64,000 bases of DNA from Paenibacillus sp. JJ-223 (GCF_927798175.1 NZ_CAKMMP010000009.1:124001-188000); one strand, 5' to 3'. Positions 53,692-62,171 are shown, counted from the first letter of the stretch. Numbers and translations: made by a program. The notes: generated by a model not told the origin, from the sequence alone.

Positions 53692-54054
53692 ATGGATATG
53701 GAAGAATACATGAGTCGTCGACTGAAAAAACAAAAACAATTGTTTGAGCAGCTGGGCATAAGCATGGACGCCCAACAAGTTCACGAAATAAAATTCAAAT
53801 ACACGGTCCGCGGATACGATCCGAAAACCGTCGACCAATTCCTTGATCAGGTTGTCAAAGATTACGAGCGTTTTTATGCGCATATCGTGGACATGATGGA
53901 ACAGCAGCACGACTACGAACATCAGATTCGTCGCTTGAAGGAACACGCAGAACCGGAATGGAACCGGAATTTCACCCAGCGCAAACATCTGGAAGGCGTC
54001 ATTAAACAACTCGAATACAGCGTTCGCGAATTGAACAGGATACATCATTCGTGA
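53692..54054 (+). CDS. GpsB/DivIVA-like small coiled-coil protein
   Basis: 120-aa protein with a DivIVA-type N-terminal module (EIKFKYTVRGYDPKTVDQFLD, then QVVKDYERFYAHI, about residues 28-62). This includes the RGY and VD-FLD residues that shape the membrane-binding turn and the coiled-coil start. A second helical stretch follows (EQQHDYEHQIRRLKEH) and a C-terminal helix. GpsB coordinates cell-wall synthesis between septum and side wall; DivIVA proteins are longer. The ~27-residue N-terminal extension (MDMEEYMSRRLKKQKQLFEQ) is unusual for GpsB, so it may be a paralogue with a different partner. Its own terminator follows. Confidence 0.72.
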   Translation: MDMEEYMSRRLKKQKQLFEQLGISMDAQQVHEIKFKYTVRGYDPKTVDQFLDQVVKDYERFYAHIVDMMEQQHDYEHQIRRLKEHAEPEWNRNFTQRKHLEGVIKQLEYSVRELNRIHHS

Positions 54055-54061
54055 TTTCGGG

Positions 54062-54086
54062 GCACCCTTGAAAGGGTGTTTTTTAA
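54062..54086 (+). terminator. Terminator of the GpsB-like gene
   Basis: CACCCTT-GA-AAGGGTG hairpin followed by TTTTTT, 8 bp after the stop. Confidence 0.88.
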
Positions 54087-54092
54087 TTTCTG

Positions 54093-54165
54093 TCTACGCG
54101 CTTCGCTTCTCGAGATTGCTGCTGCCTCTCCGTTTACGTGTGTATCTTTTTTCCGGTTTATATAG
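54093..54165 (-). repeat. Partial copy of the TIR-bounded intergenic element (inverted)
   Basis: TACGCGCTTCGCTTCTC, then GCTGCCTCTCCGTTTACGTGTGTATC, ending TCCGGTTTATATAG (54152-54165). This equals the last 70 bp of the copy at 38449. The rest of the element is absent, replaced by the terminator just upstream. Confidence 0.78.
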
Positions 54166-54194
54166 TTCAACTTTAATAATGGGTTCTCGGGTTA

Positions 54195-54227
54195 TTGTAA
54201 ACCTGATATTAAATTAATGGTTTACAA
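54195..54227. promoter_or_regulatory. BirA operator of the biotin transport operon
   Basis: Perfect inverted repeat TTGTAAACC (54195-54203), 15-bp spacer, GGTTTACAA (54219-54227), the known BirA (bifunctional biotin repressor) box. A -10 TATAAT follows at 54229-54234, so BirA bound to biotinyl-AMP would cover the core promoter. It lies 78 bp before the bioY start. Confidence 0.92.
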
Positions 54228-54304
54228 ATATAATCGACCAAACTATAATTCAATGCATTAGACGTCGACGCTAAAATTTGGTTCATATGGTGGAGGTACT
54301 GCAT

Positions 54305-54859
54305 TTGAAAACGAAAGAACTGGTATACGCCGCATTATTCGCTGCATTCATTGCCGTATTGGGCTTGATCCCGCCCATCCCGCTTGGATTCATCCCCGTG
54401 CCGATTACCGCGCAGACACTTGGCGTCATGTTGGCAGGCTGCTTTTTGGGGAAACGTATGGCAGCCATCAGCCTGGTGTTGTTTATTCTGCTGATTGCGA
54501 TCGGCCTGCCGGTGCTCCCGAGTGGACGCGGCGGAATGGCGGTGCTGGTGGGCCCTTCGGCAGGATTCATTTTCAGTTGGCCCATTGCTGCGTTCTGCAT
54601 TGGCTGGGCATCCGAGAACGTCTGGCCCAAACTGAAAACATGGAAACTCGTGGTCATCAATATTATATTCGGCGTCATCCTGGTCAGCCTGATCGGTGCG
54701 CCTGTCATGGCTCTTATTACCAATACGCCCGTTTGGGCTGGAATCGTGAGCTCGGCTTCGTATCTTCCGGGGGATCTGATCAAGGCGGTCATTGCTTCTG
54801 TCATCGTCGTGCAGCTTAAAGCGATCAGCCCGATCGAAGAGAAGATCCACCATTCCTGA
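54305..54859 (+). CDS. bioY: BioY biotin transporter substrate-binding subunit
   Basis: 184-aa S-component of a biotin ECF transporter with six TM segments. Family segments: PPIPLGFIPVPITAQTLGVMLAGCFLGKRMA, and LPVLPSGRGGMAVLVGPSAGFIFSWPIAAFCIG. The start is TTG 54305, since GGTGGAGG lies 8 nt upstream and the product begins MKTKELVYAALFAAF. The ATG at 54278 would put the RBS inside the gene. It lies under a BirA box and is followed by the ECF module genes, so uptake is energised by its own EcfAAT. Confidence 0.94.
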   Translation: MKTKELVYAALFAAFIAVLGLIPPIPLGFIPVPITAQTLGVMLAGCFLGKRMAAISLVLFILLIAIGLPVLPSGRGGMAVLVGPSAGFIFSWPIAAFCIGWASENVWPKLKTWKLVVINIIFGVILVSLIGAPVMALITNTPVWAGIVSSASYLPGDLIKAVIASVIVVQLKAISPIEEKIHHS

Positions 54860-54919
54860 CATGGAGCCATACTGCGGTTCTAGGATCGAGCGACCAGTAT
54901 GAATGAAAGGGGATACGAA

Positions 54920-56416
54920 ATGAATCTGGCGGAGCCCATTCTGAATCGCGCAACCCGGTATCCCGATCGTATAGCCATTCGCCACGGAAGCGGACAACTT
55001 ACCTATTCGCAGCTTACCGAGCGAGTCGGAAGAATTGCTGCCGGATTGAGGCAACACTGCGCCCCGCAAGACATGATTGCCATCCTGTCCGCCAATCGGG
55101 TAGAATTTGCGGAAGTGTTCCTCGGCGCAGTGCAGGCAGGATGTGTGCCGGTTCTGCTGGATACCGGTTGGACGACGAATCAACTGGAGGGCGTCATTGC
55201 AAGCTGCAAGCCCAAGGTCATTTTTGGCGAGGGAGCGAGGTTGGAAGAATTCCGGACTCGGCATGACGGCATTCTCTGCTTGACGTTCGAAGACAAGGAA
55301 CAAACAGGCACTTATGAACCGTGGCTAGCTTCGCATCCTCCTACGTCATGTGTGGACGCGTCCAACGAGTTGTTGTTCGTGGGCTTCACTTCAGGCACAA
55401 CAGGAGTGCCTAAAGGGTACATGCGTACGCACCTTTCTTGGCTGCGCAGTTTCGATGCCACGGAAGAAGCCTTTCGGCTTGAGTCGATGGAGCATGTGCT
55501 GGCCCCGGGACCGTTCGTGCATTCCTTGTCCCTGTTTGCATTGGTGCAGTCTTTGTACAGCGGTGCGACCTTTTATGTCATGGAGAGATTTGTCGCGCAA
55601 AACGTCATGGAGCTCTGTTCCGACGTACGTGGCATGGTCTTGTTTGTCGTGCCTGCCATGATCGATGCTTTGTTGCAGCATGCTTCCGCAGTTGAGCATT
55701 CCGGCTCGATTCAGGCGCTGATCAGTTCGGGTGGTCAATGGCTGGAACGGTCGAAGGAGCGGTGCCGGGAAGTGTTTGCCGGTACGGCTTTATACGAGTA
55801 TTACGGTTCTTCGGAAGCGAGTTATATCAGTTACATGGATGTCCTTCGGGAGATGCGCCCCGGATCGCTGGGGAGACCGTTCAAGGGCGTAGAAATCTCG
55901 ATCCGGAACGATCGTTTTCTGGAAGTGCCCGCGGGCACCGCGGGCGAACTTTTCCTCCGAAGCCCGATGATGTTCAAAGCCTATCATCAGCTGCCGGAAG
56001 AAACGGCAGGGGCGTTCAGGGAAGGCTGGCTCAGAACGGGAGATTACATGTATGTCGATCAGGACGGTTATCTTTATTTGGCAGGACGGGTGCAGAACAT
56101 GATCAAAACCGGCGGATTGAAGGTGTTTCCGGAGGAAGTGGAGGCCGTCCTGCAGCGGATTCCTTCCATTCGGGAGGTGATGGTTTTCGGCAAACCGGAC
56201 GAGCGTTGGGGAGAGCGGGTTACGGCGATGATCCAGTGGCATGCAGAGGTGCCGGAATGGAGTTTGGACGAAATAAAGCAGGTTTGCAAGCAATACGGCC
56301 TGGCAGCATACAAAATCCCGAAAGCGCTGGTGACGGTGAGAAGGTTTGCCTATACGAGCAGTGGCAAGATTGCCCGCCAGCTTATGAAAGAACAAGCGTG
56401 TTCGAATAAGGGATAG
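54920..56416 (+). CDS. AMP-dependent acyl-CoA synthetase (YhfT-like)
   Basis: 498-aa adenylate-forming ligase. The P-loop-like motif FTSGTTGVPKGY (about residues 156-167), YGSSEASYI, and the hinge and C-terminal lysine segment LAGRVQNMIKTGGLKVFPEEVEAVL and SSGKIARQL are intact. It would activate a carboxylic acid to an acyl-AMP and then acyl-CoA. ATG 54920 with GAAAGGGGA was chosen over ATG 54899. It lies inside the BirA-controlled operon. B. subtilis likewise pairs a bioY gene (yhfU) with an acyl-CoA ligase (yhfT). The acid is unknown; a pimelate-like or fatty acid feeding biotin synthesis is one inference. Confidence 0.87.
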   Translation: MNLAEPILNRATRYPDRIAIRHGSGQLTYSQLTERVGRIAAGLRQHCAPQDMIAILSANRVEFAEVFLGAVQAGCVPVLLDTGWTTNQLEGVIASCKPKVIFGEGARLEEFRTRHDGILCLTFEDKEQTGTYEPWLASHPPTSCVDASNELLFVGFTSGTTGVPKGYMRTHLSWLRSFDATEEAFRLESMEHVLAPGPFVHSLSLFALVQSLYSGATFYVMERFVAQNVMELCSDVRGMVLFVVPAMIDALLQHASAVEHSGSIQALISSGGQWLERSKERCREVFAGTALYEYYGSSEASYISYMDVLREMRPGSLGRPFKGVEISIRNDRFLEVPAGTAGELFLRSPMMFKAYHQLPEETAGAFREGWLRTGDYMYVDQDGYLYLAGRVQNMIKTGGLKVFPEEVEAVLQRIPSIREVMVFGKPDERWGERVTAMIQWHAEVPEWSLDEIKQVCKQYGLAAYKIPKALVTVRRFAYTSSGKIARQLMKEQACSNKG

Positions 56417-56446
56417 ACTCAGATTAAGGATGAAAGAAAGGAGACG

Positions 56447-57265
56447 ATGCCGTTTATGCTGACCTTGGATCAGGTTCATTTTTATTATCGCAAAGGACAG
56501 GACGTTCTGCACGATATCAGCCTGTCTGTCCCCAAAGGCGAATTCGCCGCCATCATCGGTGGAAACGGTTCGGGCAAGTCAACCCTCGCCAAGTTGATGA
56601 AGGGGCTGCTGCAGCCGAAGAAAGGCGAGATCCGATTTGATGATTGGTGTACTTCCAAGCCGGAAGAGGCGGCAAAGATCCATCAACATATCGGCATGGT
56701 CTTCCAGAATCCGGATGATCAATTCATTACGACGACGGTAACGGACGAGATTGTGTTCGGCATGGAAAACATTCGCCTTTCCCGGGCTGAGATGCATGTC
56801 CGCTTACATCAGGTGTTGAAAGAGGTCGGACTCGAGCGGGAAGCGGAGATGAGCCCGCATCAATTGTCGGGCGGGCAGAAGCAGCGCGTGGCCATTGCGG
56901 CCATACTGGCCATGCAGCCGGACGTCATCGTTCTGGATGAAGCGACATCGATGCTTGATCCGGAAGGAAGACGGCAGATTATGTGCATTTTGCAAGAGCT
57001 GCATCTTCGCGGCGTCACCGTCATTCATATCACGCATCATATGGATGAAGTGCTCTATGCGGAGCGCGTGATATGGTTGAATGCCGGACGGATGGCATTC
57101 GACGGAACGCCTGCGGCGTTCTTTGAAACGCAGCCGTTGAACGAATACGGATTGGAGCAGCCGTTCGCAGCCAGACTGCGAATGGCGTTGGCAGGTTCCG
57201 TCGGGGACAAGCCGCTTACGCCGGACTGGAAGGAGTGGATTCGGGAACGATGGCATACGAGCTAA
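56447..57265 (+). CDS. ECF transporter ATPase (EcfA1-like)
   Basis: 272-aa ABC ATPase of the energy-coupling-factor type. Walker A GGNGSGKST, Q-loop QNPDDQF, signature LSGGQKQR and Walker B VIVLDEATSMLD are all present, with the ITHHMDE switch. The C-terminal ~50-residue extension is typical of EcfA. ATG 56447 follows AAAGGAG by only 3 nt; ATG 56456 is an alternative. It overlaps the second ATPase gene. Expected partner of EcfA2-EcfT-BioY in the cytoplasmic membrane. Confidence 0.92.
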   Translation: MPFMLTLDQVHFYYRKGQDVLHDISLSVPKGEFAAIIGGNGSGKSTLAKLMKGLLQPKKGEIRFDDWCTSKPEEAAKIHQHIGMVFQNPDDQFITTTVTDEIVFGMENIRLSRAEMHVRLHQVLKEVGLEREAEMSPHQLSGGQKQRVAIAAILAMQPDVIVLDEATSMLDPEGRRQIMCILQELHLRGVTVIHITHHMDEVLYAERVIWLNAGRMAFDGTPAAFFETQPLNEYGLEQPFAARLRMALAGSVGDKPLTPDWKEWIRERWHTS

Positions 57266-58098
57266 ACCGGGTTAGCGTCCATTTTGCGGAGCGGACGGCA
57301 TTGCGCAACGTGACGTGCACTTTGCGGGAAGGACGCTGGATCTCGATCGTCGGCCGCAGCGGCGCGGGTAAATCGACGTTTGCCCATGTATTGAAAGGAC
57401 TCGTCATCCCCGATGAAGGAGAGTATCGCATCGATGAGCGGCGAATTTTCGGAGACGGCAAAGGAAGGGATGGCGTGATTCATGATGTGGGCATCGTTTT
57501 TCAGGTGCCTGAACATCAGTTGTTCGAAACTACCGTCGCCAGAGAGCTGGCTTTTGCGCCGCGAATGCAAGGATGGGGCTCGCAGCGGATCGCGGAGGCC
57601 ATCGACCGCGTTTTGCCGCAAGTCGGACTGTCTAAAGAACTGTTGGATTTTGCGCCATTCCAGCTAAGCGGCGGCCAGCGAAGGCGTGTGGCACTGGCTT
57701 CCGTGCTGCTGATGGACCCGGCACTGCTTATTCTCGACGAACCGACGTCGGGACTGGATCCGGCGGCCCGTATGGAAGTGCTGCATATGCTGCGTGAATG
57801 GCAGCGGGCGGGGCAGCGCACGATCGTATTTATTTCGCATCGGATGGAAGACGTTGCGGAGTATTCGGATGAGGTCATGGTATTTCATGACGGCCAATTG
57901 TTGGAGCATTGCGACGTACATACGTTGTTTTTGCAAAAAGGCGCTGTGATGGATCAGGCTGGCCTGCCGCTGCCGGAAGCCGTGCAGCTGCTGCATCTCG
58001 TCGAGGAGTTGTCCGGCCGGTCCGTGGATACGGGCAGCTGCAGGGAAACTGACATTCTGGAACAAGTGTCGGCGGTATGGCAAGCGAGGAGCCTGTGA
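57250..58098 (+). CDS. ECF transporter ATPase (EcfA2-like)
   Basis: 282-aa second ATPase: Walker A GRSGAGKST, Q-loop QVPEHQLFE, signature LSGGQRRR, Walker B LLILDEPTSGLD and switch ISHRMED. It starts at ATG 57250, 16 bp inside the end of the first ATPase gene. A GTG at 57235 in the same frame is less likely because it lies in the RBS (GGAAGGAG). The stop TGA shares a base with the ecfT ATG. Forms a heterodimer with the first ATPase. Confidence 0.91.
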   Translation: MAYELNRVSVHFAERTALRNVTCTLREGRWISIVGRSGAGKSTFAHVLKGLVIPDEGEYRIDERRIFGDGKGRDGVIHDVGIVFQVPEHQLFETTVARELAFAPRMQGWGSQRIAEAIDRVLPQVGLSKELLDFAPFQLSGGQRRRVALASVLLMDPALLILDEPTSGLDPAARMEVLHMLREWQRAGQRTIVFISHRMEDVAEYSDEVMVFHDGQLLEHCDVHTLFLQKGAVMDQAGLPLPEAVQLLHLVEELSGRSVDTGSCRETDILEQVSAVWQARSL

Positions 58099-58892
58099 TG
58101 CAAAATAATATTCTGTTCGGACAGTTCATGGCCAAAGAATCGCTGTTGCACAGGCTTGATCCGCGCACGAAGCTGGTTAGTCTTATGATGATCATGTTCG
58201 GTTTGCTTAGGCTCGCGACATTATTGGGATTTGCTCTCGCTACCGTTTTGGTGCTGGTTTGCGTCCTCTTGTCGCGCATTCCGCTGCCTGTATATGTGAA
58301 GACGTTGAAGCCGGTCTGGTTTATATTAACATTTACGCTTTTATATAATGCCTTCTTCACCCAAGGAGATCATGTCATCTGGTCCTGGTCGGTCATTACG
58401 TTAACCGTGGATGGCATCGAAGCGGGAATAACCGTTGTGTGGCGCATTGCGTTGATGATTATGCTGGCATCCGTCTTAACGTTAACGACCAAACCGCTAA
58501 CACTTGCCCAAGGCTTGGAAAAGCTGATGTCGCCGCTTTCGCGTTTGCGCGTGCCCGTGGAGCAGGTTTCGCTGATGATTACCATCGCGATTCGTTTTAT
58601 CCCGACGATTCTGGAGGAGATGGACCGCATCTTGCTTGCCCAGAAGGCCAGGGGTTACGATATTGCCGCCATGCCCCTGCCGAGACGGTTGTTTGCTTAT
58701 ATTCCAGTCGTGGTCCCGCTGTTCATGACGACGATTCAACGGGCGGAACAACTCACGTTGGCCATTGAGGCCAGAGCTTATGGGGATGGCAGGGGGAGAA
58801 GTTCTTATCGGCAATTAAAGCTGGCCAAGGCCGATTATTGGATCGGCGGAAGCGCAATGGCCATTGCGTTATGGATGATATGGGGAGGTTAG
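58098..58892 (+). CDS. ecfT: ECF transporter transmembrane protein EcfT
   Basis: 264-aa T-component with about five to six TM segments. The two coupling Ala-Arg motifs are visible as QKARGYD (about residue 180) and IEARAYGDGRGR (about 225). Start ATG 58098, with GCGAGGA 7 nt upstream, overlaps the previous stop. A dedicated ecfT-ecfA pair next to bioY suggests a biotin-specific system, although the module may also serve other S-components. Confidence 0.91.
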   Translation: MQNNILFGQFMAKESLLHRLDPRTKLVSLMMIMFGLLRLATLLGFALATVLVLVCVLLSRIPLPVYVKTLKPVWFILTFTLLYNAFFTQGDHVIWSWSVITLTVDGIEAGITVVWRIALMIMLASVLTLTTKPLTLAQGLEKLMSPLSRLRVPVEQVSLMITIAIRFIPTILEEMDRILLAQKARGYDIAAMPLPRRLFAYIPVVVPLFMTTIQRAEQLTLAIEARAYGDGRGRSSYRQLKLAKADYWIGGSAMAIALWMIWGG

Positions 58893-58898
58893 CGACGG

Positions 58899-59870
58899 AT
58901 GGATTGGAATACGCGTATCACGGACATGCTTCGCATCCGGTATCCGATCATTCAAGGCGGGCTTGCCTACTTAGGGTACTCCGAGCTTGCCGCGGCCGTA
59001 TCAAACGCGGGCGGGTTGGGGCAAATTACAGCCATGAGCCTGCCGGATGCCGAGACGCTTCGCCGCGAAATTCGCCGGGCGCGGACGTTGACGGACAAGC
59101 CGTTCGGCGTCAATCTCGCGCTCGGCATGCATCGCGCCGATATGGAAGCACGGCTTGCGGCCATTATTGAAGAGCAGGTTCCGGTCGTAAGCATAACGGG
59201 AGGCAATCCTGCTGAAATGCTGCGAGCATTGGAACGCGAAAGCATTCATACCCTTGTGCTGGTGTCCTCCCGCAGACAAGCGCAAAAGGCGGAACAGCTC
59301 GGCGCATCGGCGGTCATGGCGGTTGGTCACGAAGGCGGCGGCCATCTTGGGCGCGACGGCGTGGGAACGATGGTCTTGGTTCCCAGCATCGCGGATACGA
59401 TACGGATTCCCGTCATTGCCGCAGGCGGAATCGGTGATGGGCGCGGCTGGATGGCTGCGCTGGCTCTTGGTGCCGAAGGGATCGTCATGGGCACGAGGTT
59501 TGTGGCTACGAAGGAATGCACGGCTGCATCGGCCTCTTACAAGCAGGCTTTAGTGAACCGTTCGGAGGCGGACACGACCGTGATCAAAGCATCCATCGGT
59601 CAGCCGGGAAGGGTGCTGCGAAACGCTGTCGCCGAGAGAATCCTTGCCGCAGAACAGAGAGGGGACGGCATCGAGCAGCTTATGCCGCTCATTAGCGGTG
59701 ACGTTAACAGGCGCTGGATTCATGACGGATCGGAAGGAGAGGGCTTCGGCTGGTCCGGCCAAGTGGCAGGTCTCATTCAGGATGTGCCTTCCGTATCCGA
59801 ACTGATGGAGCGTATGGTTCACGAAGCGGAGTGCATTCGGAATAAGTGGGGCGGTAGGCGCGAACATTGA
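58899..59870 (+). CDS. Nitronate monooxygenase / FabK-like flavoprotein
   Basis: 323-aa FMN-binding TIM-barrel protein (NPD family). Segments: RIRYPIIQGGLAYLGYSELAAAVSNAGGLGQI at the N-terminus, VVSITGGNP, HEGGGHLGRDGVGTMVLVP and IAAGGIGDGRGWMAALALGAEGIVMGTRF. The HEGGGH signature holds the usual active-site His. NPD members are nitronate monooxygenases, while the closely related FabK reduces enoyl-ACP, so the activity is uncertain. It begins 6 bp after ecfT with RBS GGGAGG, hence it is part of the BirA operon. Confidence 0.87.
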   Translation: MDWNTRITDMLRIRYPIIQGGLAYLGYSELAAAVSNAGGLGQITAMSLPDAETLRREIRRARTLTDKPFGVNLALGMHRADMEARLAAIIEEQVPVVSITGGNPAEMLRALERESIHTLVLVSSRRQAQKAEQLGASAVMAVGHEGGGHLGRDGVGTMVLVPSIADTIRIPVIAAGGIGDGRGWMAALALGAEGIVMGTRFVATKECTAASASYKQALVNRSEADTTVIKASIGQPGRVLRNAVAERILAAEQRGDGIEQLMPLISGDVNRRWIHDGSEGEGFGWSGQVAGLIQDVPSVSELMERMVHEAECIRNKWGGRREH

Positions 59871-59953
59871 CATTCAAGGACATCCATTATACTGTATGGG
59901 AGCCAGCTTTCTTTTCTCTATGAAGGTGAATATTGATTTTTGGAGGCATAACT

Positions 59954-60262
59954 ATGAACCAGCGTTTTCGGATCACGCGCACGATGCAGGAAAACCATAA
60001 TGACCCGGCGATTTCGCTTGAAGAATGCAAAGGATATTTTGAATCCAAAGCCGATTTTGCCTATTCTTCGACTCTTGTCGTCAAAGGGCCTGAAAGCACG
60101 ATGACCATTGAAGGGGACTTCTTCATGTGGAACCTAGGGGAGGCGGAAATTCCATTCCGTCTTTATGATGGAGACCTGTATGTTGCGGTCAGCAGCGAAG
60201 CCGTCGTTCCCAAAATGATCGAAATTGCAACCGATTTGCAAGCAGACATCGTTGAAGGATAA
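59954..60262 (+). CDS. Conserved hypothetical protein
   Basis: 102-aa acidic, soluble protein with no signal peptide or TM segment. Alternating beta-rich stretches (STLVVKGPESTMTIEGDFFMWNL, EIPFRLYDGDLYVAVS) and a final helix (MIEIATDLQADIVEG) suggest a small alpha/beta fold. Start ATG 59954, with TGGAGG 7 nt upstream; ATG 59933 is upstream of that site. It follows the biotin operon by 83 bp and has its own terminator. I do not recognise the family. Confidence 0.75.
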   Translation: MNQRFRITRTMQENHNDPAISLEECKGYFESKADFAYSSTLVVKGPESTMTIEGDFFMWNLGEAEIPFRLYDGDLYVAVSSEAVVPKMIEIATDLQADIVEG

Positions 60263-60278
60263 GTGCGTATAACGTAGG

Positions 60279-60306
60279 AAGTCGCCAGATGTGGCGGCTT
60301 TTTTTG
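60279..60306 (+). terminator. Terminator of the hypothetical gene
   Basis: AAGTCGCC-AGATGT-GGCGGCTT followed by TTTTT. Confidence 0.88.
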
Positions 60307-60401
60307 TTGTTTTTTTCGAGTTCGCTTCTGAACGAGTTGTGGAATACGTCGCTCTTGTATTTAGCAAACCGTGCTCCTCTATGGGCACCGTTCCAGAATT
60401 G

Positions 60402-60433
60402 GGTCAGCCGGTAATTACCGGTTGGCCTTTTTT
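60402..60433 (+). terminator. Second hairpin with T-run
   Basis: GTCAGCCGGTAA / TTACCGGTTGGC palindrome followed by TTTTTT. No gene lies between it and the terminator at 60279, so it is either a back-up terminator or closes a short transcript. Confidence 0.65.
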
Positions 60434-60483
60434 GCGTGGTGAGACGAGGATGGGGACGTGAGAGCGTCTTTCATCAAATATTA

Positions 60484-60536
60484 GTTGACAACGTCCACAA
60501 AACGATCTACATTATTTGTTGACATAGTCCACAAAA
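60484..60536. promoter_or_regulatory. MarR-type operators flanking the promoter
   Basis: Two near-identical sites, GTTGACAACGTCCACAAAA (60484-60502) and GTTGACATAGTCCACAAAA (60518-60536), each an imperfect palindrome GTTGAC-N3-GTCCAC, 34 bp apart. The first overlaps a -35 TTGACA (60485-60490) with -10 TACATT (60508-60513, 17-bp spacer). The second lies just past the likely transcription start. Expected autoregulatory sites for the MarR protein encoded downstream. Confidence 0.68.
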
Positions 60537-60549
60537 AAGGGGATTGACG

Positions 60550-61008
60550 ATGTATCCGACTGATCCGATCGTTGCGGATATCCGCAAATTCAACCGTTTC
60601 TATACAAGCATCCTTGGGCTGCTGGACAAACATATATTGACTTCCAAGTACTCTTTTACTGAAGCGCGAGTCATTCTGGAGATCGGTTTTATGGGACAAT
60701 GCATTGCGAACAGTCTGGTCGAGAAGCTGGATATTGATCGCAGCTATATGAGCAGAATTATTGCCAAACTGGGCAAGGAAGGACTCATCAGGAAAGAAAA
60801 TTCGGAGTCGGACAGCAGAACAAGCCTGATTTCGTTGACAGATAAGGGTCTTGAGGTGTTTTCCCAATTGGATCAAAAATCGGATGAGCAAATCCACCGT
60901 TTATTCAAAAACTTGTCGGAAAAGGATATTCGGGAGATCCATGCGTCCATGGTGTTGATTCAACAAAAATTAGAAATTTCGGAAGGTGCAGGCAATGATA
61001 CGTTTTGA
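60550..61008 (+). CDS. MarR family transcriptional regulator
   Basis: 152-aa winged-helix regulator. Recognition region: VEKLDIDRSYMSRIIAKLGKEGLIRKENSESDSRTSLISLTDKG (about residues 58-103), including the wing with the conserved DSR. N- and C-terminal helices form the dimer interface. ATG 60550, with AAAGGGG 8 nt upstream, is preferred to TTG 60544. It overlaps the aldolase gene by 14 bp, so the two are one operon, probably autorepressed through the paired sites upstream. Confidence 0.9.
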   Translation: MYPTDPIVADIRKFNRFYTSILGLLDKHILTSKYSFTEARVILEIGFMGQCIANSLVEKLDIDRSYMSRIIAKLGKEGLIRKENSESDSRTSLISLTDKGLEVFSQLDQKSDEQIHRLFKNLSEKDIREIHASMVLIQQKLEISEGAGNDTF

Positions 61009-62065
61009 CAATGATTATGCGGAGGGTGCGCATGGGCGGATTCTGGAGCGCATCGTTCAAACCAATGAAGAGCAGACTCCGGGATACAGCACGGATATCT
61101 ATTGCGAAAGGGCAAGAGGCCTGATCCGAAAAGCATGTCATGCAGAGCAGGCAGACGTGCACTTTTTGGTTGGCGGAACGCAGACGAACACGACGGTGAT
61201 TTCTTCGATATTGCGCCCCCATCAAGGGGCAGTGGCCGCTGTGTCCGGGCATATCGCAACATTGGAAACCGGGGCAATCGAGGCGACAGGCCATAAGGTG
61301 CTTACCCTTCCCAGCGACGATGGAAAACTGAGAGCCGAGCAAATCCGGGAATTACATATGACCCACTGGAACAGCGGCAACCGGGAGCATATGGTTCAAC
61401 CTGGTTTGGTTTATATATCGCACCCGACCGAGTATGGCACAACGTACAGCCTGAGCGAATTGGAAGCACTGAGCCGTGCGTGCAGGGAATGCGGACTTCC
61501 CCTCTTTATGGATGGTGCCAGATTGGGGTATGGACTGGTTTCCGAAGGCAGTGATCTTGAGTTGGCGGATATTGCCCGACTGTGTGACGTCTTTTATATC
61601 GGAGGAACGAAACTAGGGGCGTTGTTCGGGGAAGCTGTCGTGATCGTCAACGATGGCCTCAAGCAGGGATTCAGATATCAGATCAAGCAGCGTGGAGGAC
61701 TGCTGGCCAAAGGCAGACTGCTTGGCATTCAGTTCGAAACGATGTTTGAGGACGGGCTCTATTATGACGTATCCCGCCATGCGGTACGGATGGCAACGGA
61801 CATTCGAAACGCATTTGTGTTGAACGGATTCGGGATGCGCTATAACTCCGGAACGAATCAACTATTTCCGATTTTGCCGAACAACGTATTTGAAACGTTA
61901 AGCCAAACCTATTCTTTCTCCGTCTGGGAAAAACTTGGCGACACGCACACGGTCGTCCGGATCTGTACAAGCTGGGCAACCAAAAAGGAACATGTGGACA
62001 TGCTGACCGATGACATTCACAGAATACAGCTTGCATCCGCCCATCTTAGCTATACATCAGCGTGA
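60995..62065 (+). CDS. Threonine aldolase-like PLP enzyme
   Basis: 356-aa fold-type I PLP enzyme of the low-specificity L-threonine aldolase / beta-eliminating lyase group. N-terminal FDNDYAEGAHGRILERI; GGTQTNTTVISSIL for the cofactor phosphate; LFMDGARLG with the ring-N aspartate; and Schiff-base lysine in YIGGTKLG (about residue 209). ATG 60995, with GGAAGG 8 nt upstream, starts within the MarR gene. Cleaves threonine to glycine and acetaldehyde in characterised relatives. The MarR linkage is unusual and may signal a different beta-hydroxy amino acid. Confidence 0.88.
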   Translation: MIRFDNDYAEGAHGRILERIVQTNEEQTPGYSTDIYCERARGLIRKACHAEQADVHFLVGGTQTNTTVISSILRPHQGAVAAVSGHIATLETGAIEATGHKVLTLPSDDGKLRAEQIRELHMTHWNSGNREHMVQPGLVYISHPTEYGTTYSLSELEALSRACRECGLPLFMDGARLGYGLVSEGSDLELADIARLCDVFYIGGTKLGALFGEAVVIVNDGLKQGFRYQIKQRGGLLAKGRLLGIQFETMFEDGLYYDVSRHAVRMATDIRNAFVLNGFGMRYNSGTNQLFPILPNNVFETLSQTYSFSVWEKLGDTHTVVRICTSWATKKEHVDMLTDDIHRIQLASAHLSYTSA

Positions 62066-62123
62066 GATTGCAGCTGTGAGTGAGTTGCGAATAGTTTGCT
62101 TCAGACTATATATGATTCTGCAA

Positions 62124-62147
62124 GAGCCGCCTTTGGGCGGCTTTTAT
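62124..62147 (+). terminator. Terminator of the marR-aldolase operon
   Basis: AGCCGCC-TTTG-GGCGGCT followed by TTTA. Confidence 0.8.
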
Positions 62148-62171
62148 CGTATTTATGGGAATGAAAAGCAG

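Noticed and set aside
54335..55303. 322-aa minus-strand frame across bioY and the ligase
   Set aside because: It crosses two real genes on the other strand and has shadow-type composition.
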